Below are positions 12,701 through 22,413 of a stretch of DNA of 64,000 nucleotides, piece by piece; position 1 is the first letter of the stretch, and each line of letters starts with the position of its first letter. The DNA is taken from contig CM076193.1 in assembly GCA_038277395.1 (NCBI GenBank), forward strand, positions 116,695,344 to 116,759,343, read 5' to 3'. This DNA comes from Dryocosmus kuriphilus (lineage: Eukaryota > Arthropoda > Insecta > Hymenoptera > Cynipidae). A program made the position numbers and the translations under genes. Below the pieces are notes generated by a model. The model made no database searches, was not told where the DNA came from, and saw nothing but the letters and a program-made list of their open reading frames with translations.

Positions 12701-13015
12701 AAAAAATTAAAGGCCAATTAATTTCGGAATAGGGTAGTTTGAGAGTACTAATTAAGTCATAATTAATCACGTATTGATAAATGTAATAGCATTATTTGTT
12801 CATCTATTTCTCAATATGGTCATGCCAGCTTAACGTTAAGCCAGCGGTAATGGTTATTTTTTGAAAAAATTAAAGGCCAATTAATTTCGGAACAGGGTAG
12901 TCTGAGAGTACTAATTAAGTCCTAATTAATCACGTATTGATAAATGTGATAGCATTATTTGTTCATCTATTTCTCGATGTGGTCATGCCAGCTTAACGTT
13001 AAGCCAGCGGTGCCA
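9790..13015 (-). repeat. FB-1 right array, about 20 reversed units
   Basis: The same unit as the left array in reverse orientation, recognised by GCCAGCGGTAATGG. Markers lie near 9910, 10073, 10235, 10398, 10561, 10725, 10887 and onward to 13003. The array has twice the copy number of the left arm and more sequence variants among its units. Confidence 0.92.
9854..11783. repeat. 976-bp higher-order duplication in the FB-1 right array
   Basis: A six-unit block at about 9854-10807 reappears at 10830-11783 with an offset of exactly 976 bp. It reproduces unit-specific variants in order: the TCATATATTTCTC variant, GGCAGCGGTACTGG, then GCGGTATTGATAAT. I saw no differences inside the block, which indicates a recent duplication. 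Confidence 0.88.
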
Positions 13016-13146
13016 TGCTTTATTTGAAAAAATCAAAAAGTACAAAATTTGTGAATTTGGTACAAAATTAGTCCTAAATAAGTCCTAAATTTTGACAGGT
13101 TCAAAACTTCGATTTGAGAAAGTGGTTCTGCCAACTTAACAGACCT

Positions 13147-13155
13147 CTTCTTTAG
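13147..13155. repeat. Target-site duplication, right flank of FB-1
   Basis: CTTCTTTAG, identical to 7374-7382 and directly adjoining the terminal CAGACCT of the right inverted repeat. Confidence 0.88.
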
Positions 13156-13390
13156 CACACCTTTGATTAGTTCAGTATTAATGTGAAGAACATGTTCCAT
13201 GGAATTTGTAAGGTGTTTGAGCTTCAAAGCGGAGAGAAATTGGTTTTTATCTCTAAAATTGAAGAATAGTATATTGTGTAACTAGGGGAAGTCGTTTTTG
13301 TTTATGCGGCGAGGGGAATGTTTTCAGGATTTCCAAGCCGTAGAATCGAAAAGATCTCCGCCGAGTCACACGCGATACTTTTTTTTGACT

Positions 13391-13722
13391 ACCCCATGAT
13401 TTCGGCTCTTTCATGCCCGTAAAGCAAGCCCACAATCTGGTTTTTCGAAACGGTGGTGTATAGAAATATGCTAAAGAATATTTGTATTAACGCGCGTAGA
13501 TAGCAGTAGTTCCAACGATTGCTACGCGATGGCGATACGGTGCTATCCGTTAACGTTGCACCCGCTGTCGACACGATATTTACACTGTGACGCGAATAGA
13601 GCCCATATTCTTTCGTTGACGTCATTTTTATACTCCCTAGTGACTAGAAAGTTACACCGGCCAAAAAATGAGATTGTGGTCCCGTTCTACAGGCATGAGA
13701 AAGAGCCGAAATCATGAGGGTG
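13391..13722. mobile_element. MITE with about 55-bp inverted repeats
   Basis: The left end (CATGATTTCGGCTCTTTC, then CCACAATCT about 45 bases in) is mirrored at the right end (AGATTGTGG ... GAAAGAGCCGAAATCATG). The interior is more GC-rich than its surroundings, with several CG-containing motifs. There is no transposase ORF; the overlapping short ORFs are incidental. Confidence 0.75.
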
Positions 13723-15220
13723 TTATAAAAACATAATTTTTTTAGATTGATATCATGTCCGAGTTAAAAAGTTAAATCCTTTTCTTGTATTTCTTTCGCT
13801 GATGTTTGTTGGTTACTTCAGTTGTAGATAGACAATCATTTGAATATTCTAGCTGTGCTAAAATAATTTTTATTATTGTGGCTTCCTATTTTTCATTCTA
13901 AAGAAATTAAAATTAGGAAGAATTCTAAACAGCTATTGTTCCACGCAATCACTTTTCTGAGTGTCTGCCGTTCGAACTTCTCGGCCGAATGGTGGAGAAA
14001 GGCAGTGATGTTTGTTTTGGTGGCTCGCTCGACTACCGGTCCGCGTCCCGCTTTCCTTTTTCAAGCTGGTAAAAGTAAATTAGAATTTTAGTTGTGTATG
14101 TAGATATCATGTAATTTAATATTTATTATTTATTGTTTTCAATCAACTGTCTTTTAATGTGTTAATACGTCGCTCTCTTGCTGCCCCACGCCAGTCCGTC
14201 ATTATTTTATTAACAATGCCTATAATCTTGGCACAAACTAATCTCCACCATATAATCTAAATAAGCAGACCAAAGAGAAGCAGACGATACTTCGTTTCCC
14301 AAGTACTCACAGTCCTGAGTTTAGGAGAAATTTTATCCTTCACCGGATAGTGTTTGCCCCTAAAGATTTTTCTTGCTGCAGGTAGCTCCTACCCCGAAAT
14401 AAGGGTTAGTCTAACACTTTGTTTTTACTGTGTTGCAATTAGAGTGTCAACCTGCTCTTCACTTGACTTACCCTTCATTTTCTGCTCCTTTTTCTTTTAT
14501 TCTTGCCCTGTACATCGTTTATCTGCAATTATCAGTACATTCATCTTTAGCCTGTCCAAAAATTTAATCATGTGCCAGCTCACGCCTCGTGGATCATATT
14601 CTTCCTGATGACACAACGTAGATATTGGTAGGTAGATACTTAGAATGCAAACTAGTACCCTCCATTGATTCAGTAACAGTTGCTGATATTGAAAAAAGTC
14701 GCACTCGATACACGGTCTGTCTATATCGACTTTGAGAAGCCTTGGGGAATATAAGGTCGTATTCAAGACGACCGTGAACTTTCTTCTGGATTCTCGCTCG
14801 AGTCGTCCTGCGCGAATGCAACTGTGCAGATGCAGATTAGTTTTTCGTCATGTGATTAATAGTCGATGACCACACATGGACAAATCTTTTAACTCAATTT
14901 TTTTATAAGTAGCTTCAAATTTTCGCATAGTCTTTTTCGACTTTAGGAAAAATTGTGCTACAATGTAAATTATTCCTTGAGGACGAGGAAAACTTATGAG
15001 TTAAGATTATTTAATAAATTGTTATTGGGCTGACTGGTTTTTGGTCATCACCAAGTTTCTAGAAGTAAGGAAGCTATATAGCTTCCGCTGGTCCAAGAAA
15101 ATGAAAATCAGTCAAATTTCCTATATTTCAGGAAATTTGTAAATCCAGAACTTCTACTTCTGTGGAAGTACTTGGAAAGTCCTTAATTCTTTGTATCTAA
15201 AAAGCCTTTTTTACTTATCT
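13723..15220. other. Intergenic, nothing identified
   Basis: No gene or bounded element seen. A moderately less AT-rich part at about 13960-14830 has overlapping short ORFs on both strands with no recognisable family. Confidence 0.4.
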
Positions 15221-15560
15221 TATTTCTTCGCTCGGAATTATTGGGGAACACCAACCGATAACTTTTCTACTCTCTCAGACCCCGCTAATACAACCCATCA
15301 CCTCATTTTAAATTGCATTTTCAACTCTCCTGATCCATTTCCAACTCCCCCAGGTCGGCATAAACTTCAAAACTGTCATACTTTTTTCGCATCTTACCTT
15401 TTTTTAATGTGTAAAATAAGAAGCAAATTACGATTAATATTATTAATAATATTAATACATAATATCAGTAAGGCTAGTAGTACGGAAAATTCTGTAATAC
15501 TAGGCAGTACCTTTATTTTTATTTGTCTGGAATCAACTACGAATACACAGTTGATTTTAT
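15221..15560. repeat. Dispersed repeat R1, copy 1
   Basis: Shares an ordered series of motifs with copies at about 44255-44560 and 46040-46300: GGAATTATTGGGGA, CTCAGACCCC, TCAAAACTGTCATACTTTTTTC, an ATTAATATT-rich part and AGTA(A/G)TA near the end. On the minus strand it encodes a short Leu/Ile-rich stretch that is also open in the second copy. No family is recognised. Confidence 0.65.
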
Positions 15561-16795
15561 TATTATTTATTTCATCATAATTTAGTAACAAATCGTTTAC
15601 GATCCTATTTTTTCCCAATAATAAAATATTTTCTGTCTCCTTATCCTCATTAACTAAGAGAGTCATTAATAGTATTCTAAATTGCTGATTATTTCATAAA
15701 TCAGGTCAAGTGAATTTCTTTCACAAATCGATATCAAATTATTAAAAAAAAAAAATATATTTTCCAAAACTTTCGAACTCTTAATGTTTGAATATCATTA
15801 CAATAAGGGCATATGTCAATTTAAAAAGATTAAATCAATAAATTGGGTAAAAAATGTTACAGGTTTAAAGAAAAAATTTTTTTAAGACACTTCAAACTTC
15901 AAATACTTAAAGCTTCGTAGAAAATATGTATTTCGAAAATCGAAAAAATGCGAGTCGCATAATTTTAAATGGATTCGGTCAAAAGTTTAAAAAAAAAAAA
16001 AAATAATCATGCTAAGTTGGGTTTAAATATTCACGTTAAATTCAAATGAATTTAGGTTTGAATTCAGTGAAATTAATTCTCTTTTAATTGATTTAAATTT
16101 AAATTTAAATTCAAGAATTAAAATTCAAAATTTTTATATATATTAGATTGGCATCGTTCACCATTTACCGTTTCACCGCATACCGTTTCTAGGTCATTTC
16201 TTAATTAGTTTTTAGCTATTACGCTCTCTATAGTTTCAGGAAAATCTATATCTCTAATCTAAAACAATAAAAATTCTCTGTTCATCCTATCGGGGAAATT
16301 TTTAAATTACGAAGTTAATCATTAAAAGTGTATTTAGAAAATGTCAGTGCATGTATTCCCTGGGGCAAATGCCCTTAAGTAAAGTTGACTCTCATATCAT
16401 CAAGATGTCCATCAAATAAACGTTTTTATCACAGGAAGTCTAGAATTAAATCAACTTTACTCTGCAAAATGACTACATCACTTTATGTTTTATTCTCATT
16501 CAACTTATAAGATAACTTCATCCACTTAACTATATGTATACAAGTGTGTATTAAAACCATTTTAAGTGTCGTAAAGATTTAGTCCTTTTTTATACTCATT
16601 AAAATGTAGCCTATACTAACTTATTCCTTGTACAAAAGAATATATATTTTGATTGTCAATAATTGCTGAAATTGATGATTGCAGCAGGTTATTCTTTCAG
16701 CATTGGCAACTAAAGTCCTACCCTAAAAATCTTTTCGACTTTAAATTGAATGATTATTATTTAAATAATATTTTAAGTGAGAAACTAGAAACTTA
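15561..16795. other. AT-rich intergenic stretch
   Basis: No gene or bounded element recognised. It includes long A runs and an ATTTAAATTTAAATTTAAATT simple stretch near 16094-16120. Confidence 0.5.
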
Positions 16796-18130
16796 TTTGG
16801 GGTGTAGTTCGGAAAAGCGGTTACTTCCGGGTTTCTTGAAACTCTATACTAACGTGTTTTGGGGCATTGATTACAAATTTGATAGTAAAAATTGGCGCAA
16901 ATTTTATTTTCAAGGTCAAAAGCTCAAAAAACTTTTTAAATAGGGTTTTTTTTTTTTATTGTGAAAACCCATCGTCTGAGCGAAAAAAGTTTAAAACAAA
17001 AGCCAGAAAATTTAATTGGTCACAAGGATACTTTCAGTCACACCCCAACCCTTCCCCAATGTCTTGTGGGGGGCGGAAAGGCATTCCTGTGATTGATCGC
17101 AAAAAATACTTGAAGTCACACGCCTACTCCTTTCCAGTGTCTTACGGAGGCGAGAAGGCACTCTTGGGACTGGTGACAGAAATGCTTGAGGTCGCACCCC
17201 TATCCCTTTCCAGTGTTTTGCGGGGGCGGAAAAGCACTCCTGTGATTGGACACAGAAATACTTGAAGTCAAGCCTCTACCATTTTCCAGTGTTTTACAGG
17301 CGCGGGAAGACACCCCTGTGATTGATCATATGAATACATTAAGTCACACCCCTTCCAGTGTTTTGCGGCGGTCGGGAAGACACTCCTGTGACTGGCAACA
17401 TAAATGCTTGAAGTCAAACCCCTAACCCTTTCCAATGTTTTGCGAGGGGCGGGAAAGCACCTCTGTGACCATTCACAAGAATACTTGAAGTCACACCTCA
17501 ACCCATTCCAATGATTGGGGAAGGCAACCTTTTTTGATTATTCAAGTGAATACTTTAAGTAGCACTCCTTTCCAGTGTTTTGCGGAGGCGGAAAGGCACT
17601 TCTATGACTGGTCACATGAATACTTGAAGTCCAACCTCTACGCCTTGCCAGTGTTTGCGATGGACAGGAAGGTACCCCTGTGAACAGTTACAGGAATACT
17701 TGAAGTCACACTCCAACCGCTTTCCAGTGTTGGGAGGGGGGGGGGGGGGCATCACTGTGATTGGTCACATGAATACCTTAAGTCACACCCCTAACTCTTG
17801 TCGTTTTTCGACCTTTATCCCAAAGAAATAGCTGAACTATATTAGTTCTCACTTGTTTTCGTTTTTACTCAAGAACTGACGCTCTTACAAAAGAATTTTA
17901 TATAACAAAAAAGACGTATTTTTATGCTCTACAACTTTTTTTAAAAATTTTTGTCGCTCAGATTAAGAGTTTTCAAAATAGAAGCAAAAATGTTTTTTGG
18001 ACTTTTGACCTTGAAAATAAAATTTCCGCCAATTTTCACTATCATATTCACAATCAATGCCTCAAAATACGTTAGTGTATAGAATTTTAAGAAAATCGCA
18101 GGTAACCACTTTTCGGAACTTTATCCCTTA
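16796..18130. mobile_element. FB-2: foldback element with a 75-bp minisatellite
   Basis: Inverted repeats of about 180 bp bound this 1.3-kb element. The left (16796-16975, with GGTGTAGTTCGGAAAAGCGG and TTTATTTTCAAGGTCAAAAG) pairs with the right (about 17950-18130). Between them lies a minisatellite of about 75 bp in direct orientation. The TIRs share order and motifs with those of FB-3 (GTTC(C)GAAAA..CGG, ATGATAGTGAAAATTGGCG), so the two are relatives. No transposase is present and no clear target duplication was found. Confidence 0.75.
17020..17795. repeat. About 11 units of a 75-bp minisatellite
   Basis: The unit reads roughly GTGATTGGTCACA, then TACTTGAAGTCACACC, then CCCTTTCCAGTGTTTTGCGG and GGCGGGAAGGCACTCCT. 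Starts of the CTTGAAGTC motif lie near 17112, 17186, 17261, 17338, 17407, 17484, 17553, 17622, 17699 and 17777. Units are diverged. It is GC-rich compared with its flanks. Confidence 0.88.
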
Positions 18131-19500
18131 CTTGACTGGAAAATAATTTTAAAAAATATATTTTTTCAAAGTTTTCGAATCCTTTGAGTATAAATATATA
18201 AAATATAAAATTGAAATAATAGGCAGAAGTGATGATGAAATTATTGATTTTTACTTGAACTAATTAAGTTTTTGCATTTAATTCCACTTCGAATTATTTT
18301 AAATGTAGATGCGTTTTAACTGAAAATCTTCCAAAATCTCTTCTTATTTCATTTGAGCGATTTTAAATAAATATTACAAGTGATTACAAAAAAATAACTT
18401 GAGTTTCGTAGGGTTTTTTCTATTAAATGTGAAAGGTTGAATTTGAAAAACGTCAAAATATACAGTTTCAGAAATAATAAATTTTCAGTTTCAAAATGAT
18501 TCAATTTGAATGAAAAAAGTTAACTCAAACAGTTTCAGAGTAAAGAGCGTTAAACGAAGAAGGCCGAAGTCGAATATGTTATTAACAATTTTTTTTTTTA
18601 CCATTATTTGTTTGAATACTGTGGCTACCGAAAACATTCTTGCTGAATTGGTTTAAGATTTAAGATATTAAATGTTACTTTAATCATTCCTTTTCTTTTT
18701 ATTTCTGCGTCAATCAAAAGTATTCTTGCTAAATTGGTTTAAGGTTTGAGATATCAAATAGTGTCAACTATAAGTTTCGATCATAAAAATTCCGTTTATC
18801 TGTTCCGCATCTGAATCGGGAGTCGTTAACATCTTTCTGTTCTGGCTGATTGCGAGTGTATTCGAACATTAGCTAAGGGATTTTTAGTTTGTATACTACC
18901 CGGGCACTGGGCAGCTCTAATGGCATGTCATCATCGTGGAAGTTATTCGTTGCTTCTGGCAATTTGAGATAATTGATAATGAGAGCAGCAACCCGTCAAA
19001 CCGGACTTATTCACGCCCCAAAATATTCGAAGTACTTGTTGAGATATTTAAAACGAGGGTCACTGGACCTCTTGATAGTCTTTGCTTCTTTTGGTAAAGC
19101 ATTTGCTTATCGCAATTCCAAGAAAAGTCGCACCTCCTGTTTTCAAGGCCCTTTCTCACATAATTCCAAACAGTGTTTAAAACCAAATTACTCCTTACGA
19201 CGATACTTGAAAACTGGCTATTTTTAGTAACGGTATAATAGAAAAAAATTACGTACTATTCGTTACTGTAACAAATTCTTAAGGATGTTCAGCCCTTACA
19301 GAGTCCGACAAAGTTAAGGGCATGTATCAGGCTGTTAGGCGATCAAATATTTTCGAAGAACTTACTCATAAATTAATAACTTGAACGAATTTGCCATACA
19401 ATTCAGACGTAATGGAAAGAAAGACGAGCATCTGTATGGTATTGGAAATTTATTCGATTATTTTACGACTAAGTTCGTTTAAAAAAATTAGTCACGTGAC
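18131..19500. other. Intergenic, nothing identified
   Basis: AT-rich. Two imperfect direct repeats of about 45 bp around ATTCTTGCT(G/A)AATTGGTTTAAG lie near 18637 and 18723. No gene is recognised. An 84-codon frame at 18973-19227 has no recognisable motif. Confidence 0.45.
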
Positions 19501-20218
19501 CAGTGTGGCCACTGACCGGGAAAGCCGGAAATTAGCCTGGAATTTTGAGCCCTGGGAAAAACCAGGTCGGGGATTTTTTATATTTGTTTTTAATATTACA
19601 ATAAGTATCGTCCTTAAGCTTTAAAAAAATGTGCTTTGAATTGTGCTCAATGTTACCAGCAATCTCTGGTAAAAAAATCGAAGATCATTTTGTATTTAAG
19701 ATTTTAAAATTCATGCTTCGTTTAAAAATGAATGCTCCCTTTTTAATTCATAACATTTAAGAATTTAGATCATATGTTGATTTTTCCTTTAAATACTAAG
19801 GTTCCTTTTAGATTAAAAACCAAATGTTCCTTCGTAGATATTTATCTTAATAATTAGATAAATTTAATTCATTTAACTAATTACCATAATAAAGTATGCT
19901 TAATTGGCTTAATCAAGTTCTAATTTATGGATACTTTGAGTGTTTCGCAAATAAATATTTATCTTCTAAAAAAACATCAGTTGCGCTCACTTGTGTAGAA
20001 TTTTCACTGTAGTTTATTTTGTAATAAATGAGTAGTTTTTAAAATCAGTTTTACAGTAATTTAAATTATATATTAGATCTTACAGTTCTAAATTATTTAA
20101 TCATTTTCAAAATTTATGTAATAAAGCAATTAGTATTGAAGTATTATTAATAGAAACACTTAAAAATCTACCGGGAAATGGTCGGAAATTTTTTTGTGAA
20201 GTTAGAGTGGCCACCCTC
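19501..20218. mobile_element. hAT-like remnant (CAGTGTGGCCACT ends)
   Basis: The left end CAGTGTGGCCACTGACCGGG faces a right end containing AGTGGCCACCCTC, an imperfect inverted repeat of the CAGGGTGGCCACT type. Subterminal CCGGGAAA and GGTCGG motifs occur near both ends. CGTGAC lies just outside each end (19495-19500 and 20219-20224), compatible with a decayed 8-bp duplication. There is no transposase ORF. Confidence 0.65.
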
Positions 20219-20451
20219 CGTGACAGTATGGTATGTGTCTTTCATGGCGTTGGCAAATTTTAGAAATATCAAGGTACATATGATTCAGATAATTTTTAAA
20301 GAGATCTCTTTTAAAATTATCTGATAAAAAAGACGAGGATTTATCAACTGTATGTCACTCTTCCATTCCCTAATTTTCACCGACTTAAATATAATATACT
20401 TAATAAGGTATTATGGATACATAAAAAAAGGTCTCGGGAAAAGTTGTAATA

Positions 20452-20459
20452 TTAATTTT
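20452..20459. repeat. Target-site duplication, left flank of FB-3
   Basis: TTAATTTT next to the left inverted repeat; the same 8 bases follow the right inverted repeat at 21992-21999. Confidence 0.75.
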
Positions 20460-20832
20460 GGATGGAGTTCCGAAAACCGGAAACCTCCGATTTTCTTGGG
20501 TCTCCGTATACTTATGTATTTTGACGTGCTGATTACGAAAATGATAGTGAAAATTGGCGACAAGGACGTCTTTGTGGTAAAAACCATTTTAAAAAAAAAC
20601 CCATAAAAATTATGATTTTTTTCATTATATCAGTAAATACGGAGAATTTTGACAAATGTTTCAAACAAAAGTTCTAGCTAGTATAAAAATACATCTTTCT
20701 TGTATTATACACTTTTTGCCTGAAACCATTATTTTTCGAGAAAAAGAGGATTGCGTTGGAAAAACCAAAAAAAAAAGAAAACAGTTACAGATATGCGTTC
20801 GGTTACGCTTGTCCCCCTGTCCAAAGTTAACT

Positions 20833-20878
<46 letters not shown>

Positions 20879-21991
20879 ATTTACTGGATAGTTACGAAAA
20901 TGCGTTCAGCTACGCTCGTCTCCTTTTCCAGGTTTAAGTGGGGGGGGGGGGCTAAGCATATACTGACTAGTTACGAAAATGCGTTCAGTTACGCTCGTCC
21001 TCTTTTCCAGGTTTAAAAAGGGGACGAGCGTGACTGGGGGGGGGGGACGGGGACTGGGTCAGTGCCCCCCCCCCCCCCACCCGACGCCTGGAAAGGGGAT
21101 GAGCGTGGCTTGACACATTTCCGTAACCCGGCAGTACCCCCCCCCCCCCCCCACGAGCGTATCTGAACGCATTTTCGTAACTACCCCGTAAATCCGTCCC
21201 CCCCCCCCCCCCCCCCAGTTAACTTTGGGCAGGGGGACAAGCGTGACCGAACGCATATCTGTAACTGTTTTTTTTTTTTTTGGTGGTTTTTCCTACAGAT
21301 ATGCGTTCGGTTACGCTTGTCCCCCTGTCCCAAAGTTTTACTGGATAGTTACGAAAATGCGTTCAGCTACGCTCGTCTCCTTTTCCAGGTTTAAGTGGGG
21401 GGGGGGGGGGGGGGCTAAGCATATACTGACTAGTTACGAAAATGCGTTCAGTTACGCTCGTCCCCTTTTCCAGGTTTAAAAAGGGGACGAGCGTGACTGA
21501 ACACATTTCCGTAAGCAGTCAGTACCCCCCCCCCCCCCCAGCGTATCTGAACGCATTTTCGTAACTATCCCGTAGATATGTCCCCCCCCCCCCCCCTCAG
21601 TTAACTTTGGGCAGGGGGACAGTAACTTTGGGCAGGGGGACAAGCGTGACCGAACGCATATCTGTAACTGTTTTCTTTTTTTTTTTTTGTGGTTTTTCCA
21701 ACGCAATCCTCTTTTTCTCGAAAAATAATGATTTTAGGCAAAAAGTGTTTAATACGAAGAAGATGTATTTTTATACTAGCTAGAACTTTTGTTTGAAACA
21801 TTTTATAAATTCTCCGTATTTACTGAGATAATGAAAAAAATCATAATTTTTATGGGGGTTTTTATGGTTTTTACCATGAAGACGTCCTTGTCGACAATTT
21901 TCACTATCATTTTCGTAATCAGCACGTCAAAATACATAAGTATACGGAGACCCAAGAAAATCAGAGGTTTCCGGTTTTCGGAACTCCACCC
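20460..21991. mobile_element. FB-3: foldback element with G-rich alternating units
   Basis: A 1.53-kb element. The inverted repeats begin GG(A/G)TGGAGTTCCGAAAACCG and extend about 370 bp inward (20460-20832 against about 21620-21991), close to identical by eye. The interior consists of short units (GTTACGAAAATGCGTTCAG, TACGCTCGTCCCCTTTTCCA and a G run) that switch orientation several times. No transposase is present. Its ends resemble those of FB-2. The 8-bp duplication and GG-start TIR do not by themselves fix the superfamily. Confidence 0.8.
20833..20877. repeat. 45-base G homopolymer in FB-3
   Basis: An uninterrupted run of G. Shorter G or C runs recur about every 50-80 bp up to 21597. 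Their exact lengths in an assembly are unreliable. On the plus strand this would be a strong G-quadruplex former. Confidence 0.9.
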
Positions 21992-21999
21992 TTAATTTT
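21992..21999. repeat. Target-site duplication, right flank of FB-3
   Basis: TTAATTTT directly after the right inverted repeat, matching 20452-20459. Confidence 0.75.
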
Positions 22000-22067
22000 A
22001 ATGACTGTGTTTAAAGAAGAAAAGATTATATTTGATGAAAAAGTGTGAAACAGTAACAAATTACACA

Positions 22068-22413
22068 GGCACACAAAAAAAAAGTGGCTTGGCCTGCAGA
22101 CTAGATCACCATACCCTTATGTACATATTTTGGTCCGCTGAACACGAATCCGGAAGCAAAATCTTTCTATCACGTCAAGTTTTTGATCAAATTGATGTTT
22201 TTAAAAATTTCTTTGAAACAACGTAGGGCGCAATCCTGAAATTCTGGAGACTTCTAATAGGGCTCAAGTTAAAGTTAAAAAATGTTTCGGTCGTCTATCT
22301 TGAGTAGTAATGGGTGATAGAAAGATTTCGCTTCCGGATTCGTGTTCAGCGGGCCAAAATACATCACGGTATGGTGGTCTCGTCTGCAGCCCAAGACACT
22401 TTTTTTGTGTGCC
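22068..22413. mobile_element. MITE with about 105-bp inverted repeats
   Basis: Starts GGCACACAAAAAAAAAGTG and ends with its complement. The two arms share GCTGAACACGAATCCGGAAG and AATCTTTCTATCAC, giving roughly 105 paired bases out of 346. It has no coding capacity. The target duplication is unclear. Confidence 0.8.

Larger units (their letters stand above)
7383..13146. mobile_element. FB-1: foldback-type transposon with opposed 163-bp arrays
   Basis: A 5.76-kb element. Its terminal inverted repeats begin AGGTCTGTTAAGTTGGCAGA, and about 150 bp at 7383-7535 pair with 12990-13146 at roughly 90% by eye. Inside each TIR lies a tandem array of a unit of about 163 bp: about 10 units forward at 7517-9230 and about 20 units reversed at 9790-13010. 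A non-repeated centre of about 550 bp has no ORF. The whole sequence can fold into a giant hairpin. The flanks carry a perfect 9-bp target duplication, as reported for Drosophila Foldback and Mutator-like elements. No transposase is present, so it must be non-autonomous. Superfamily assignment is inference. Confidence 0.85.

Noticed and set aside
7517..13010. 163-bp array as centromeric satellite
   Set aside because: The arrays end in inverted termini with a 9-bp target duplication, so this is a transposon with internal repeats; only about 30 units are present.
17020..17795. Regularly spaced repeats resembling a CRISPR array
   Set aside because: The whole 75-bp unit repeats with gradual divergence and there are no unique spacers; it lies inside a TIR element in a eukaryotic genome.
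20656..21801. Several short ORFs with poly-Gly
   Set aside because: They are translations of the G and C runs and inverted repeats of FB-3, equally open on both strands.
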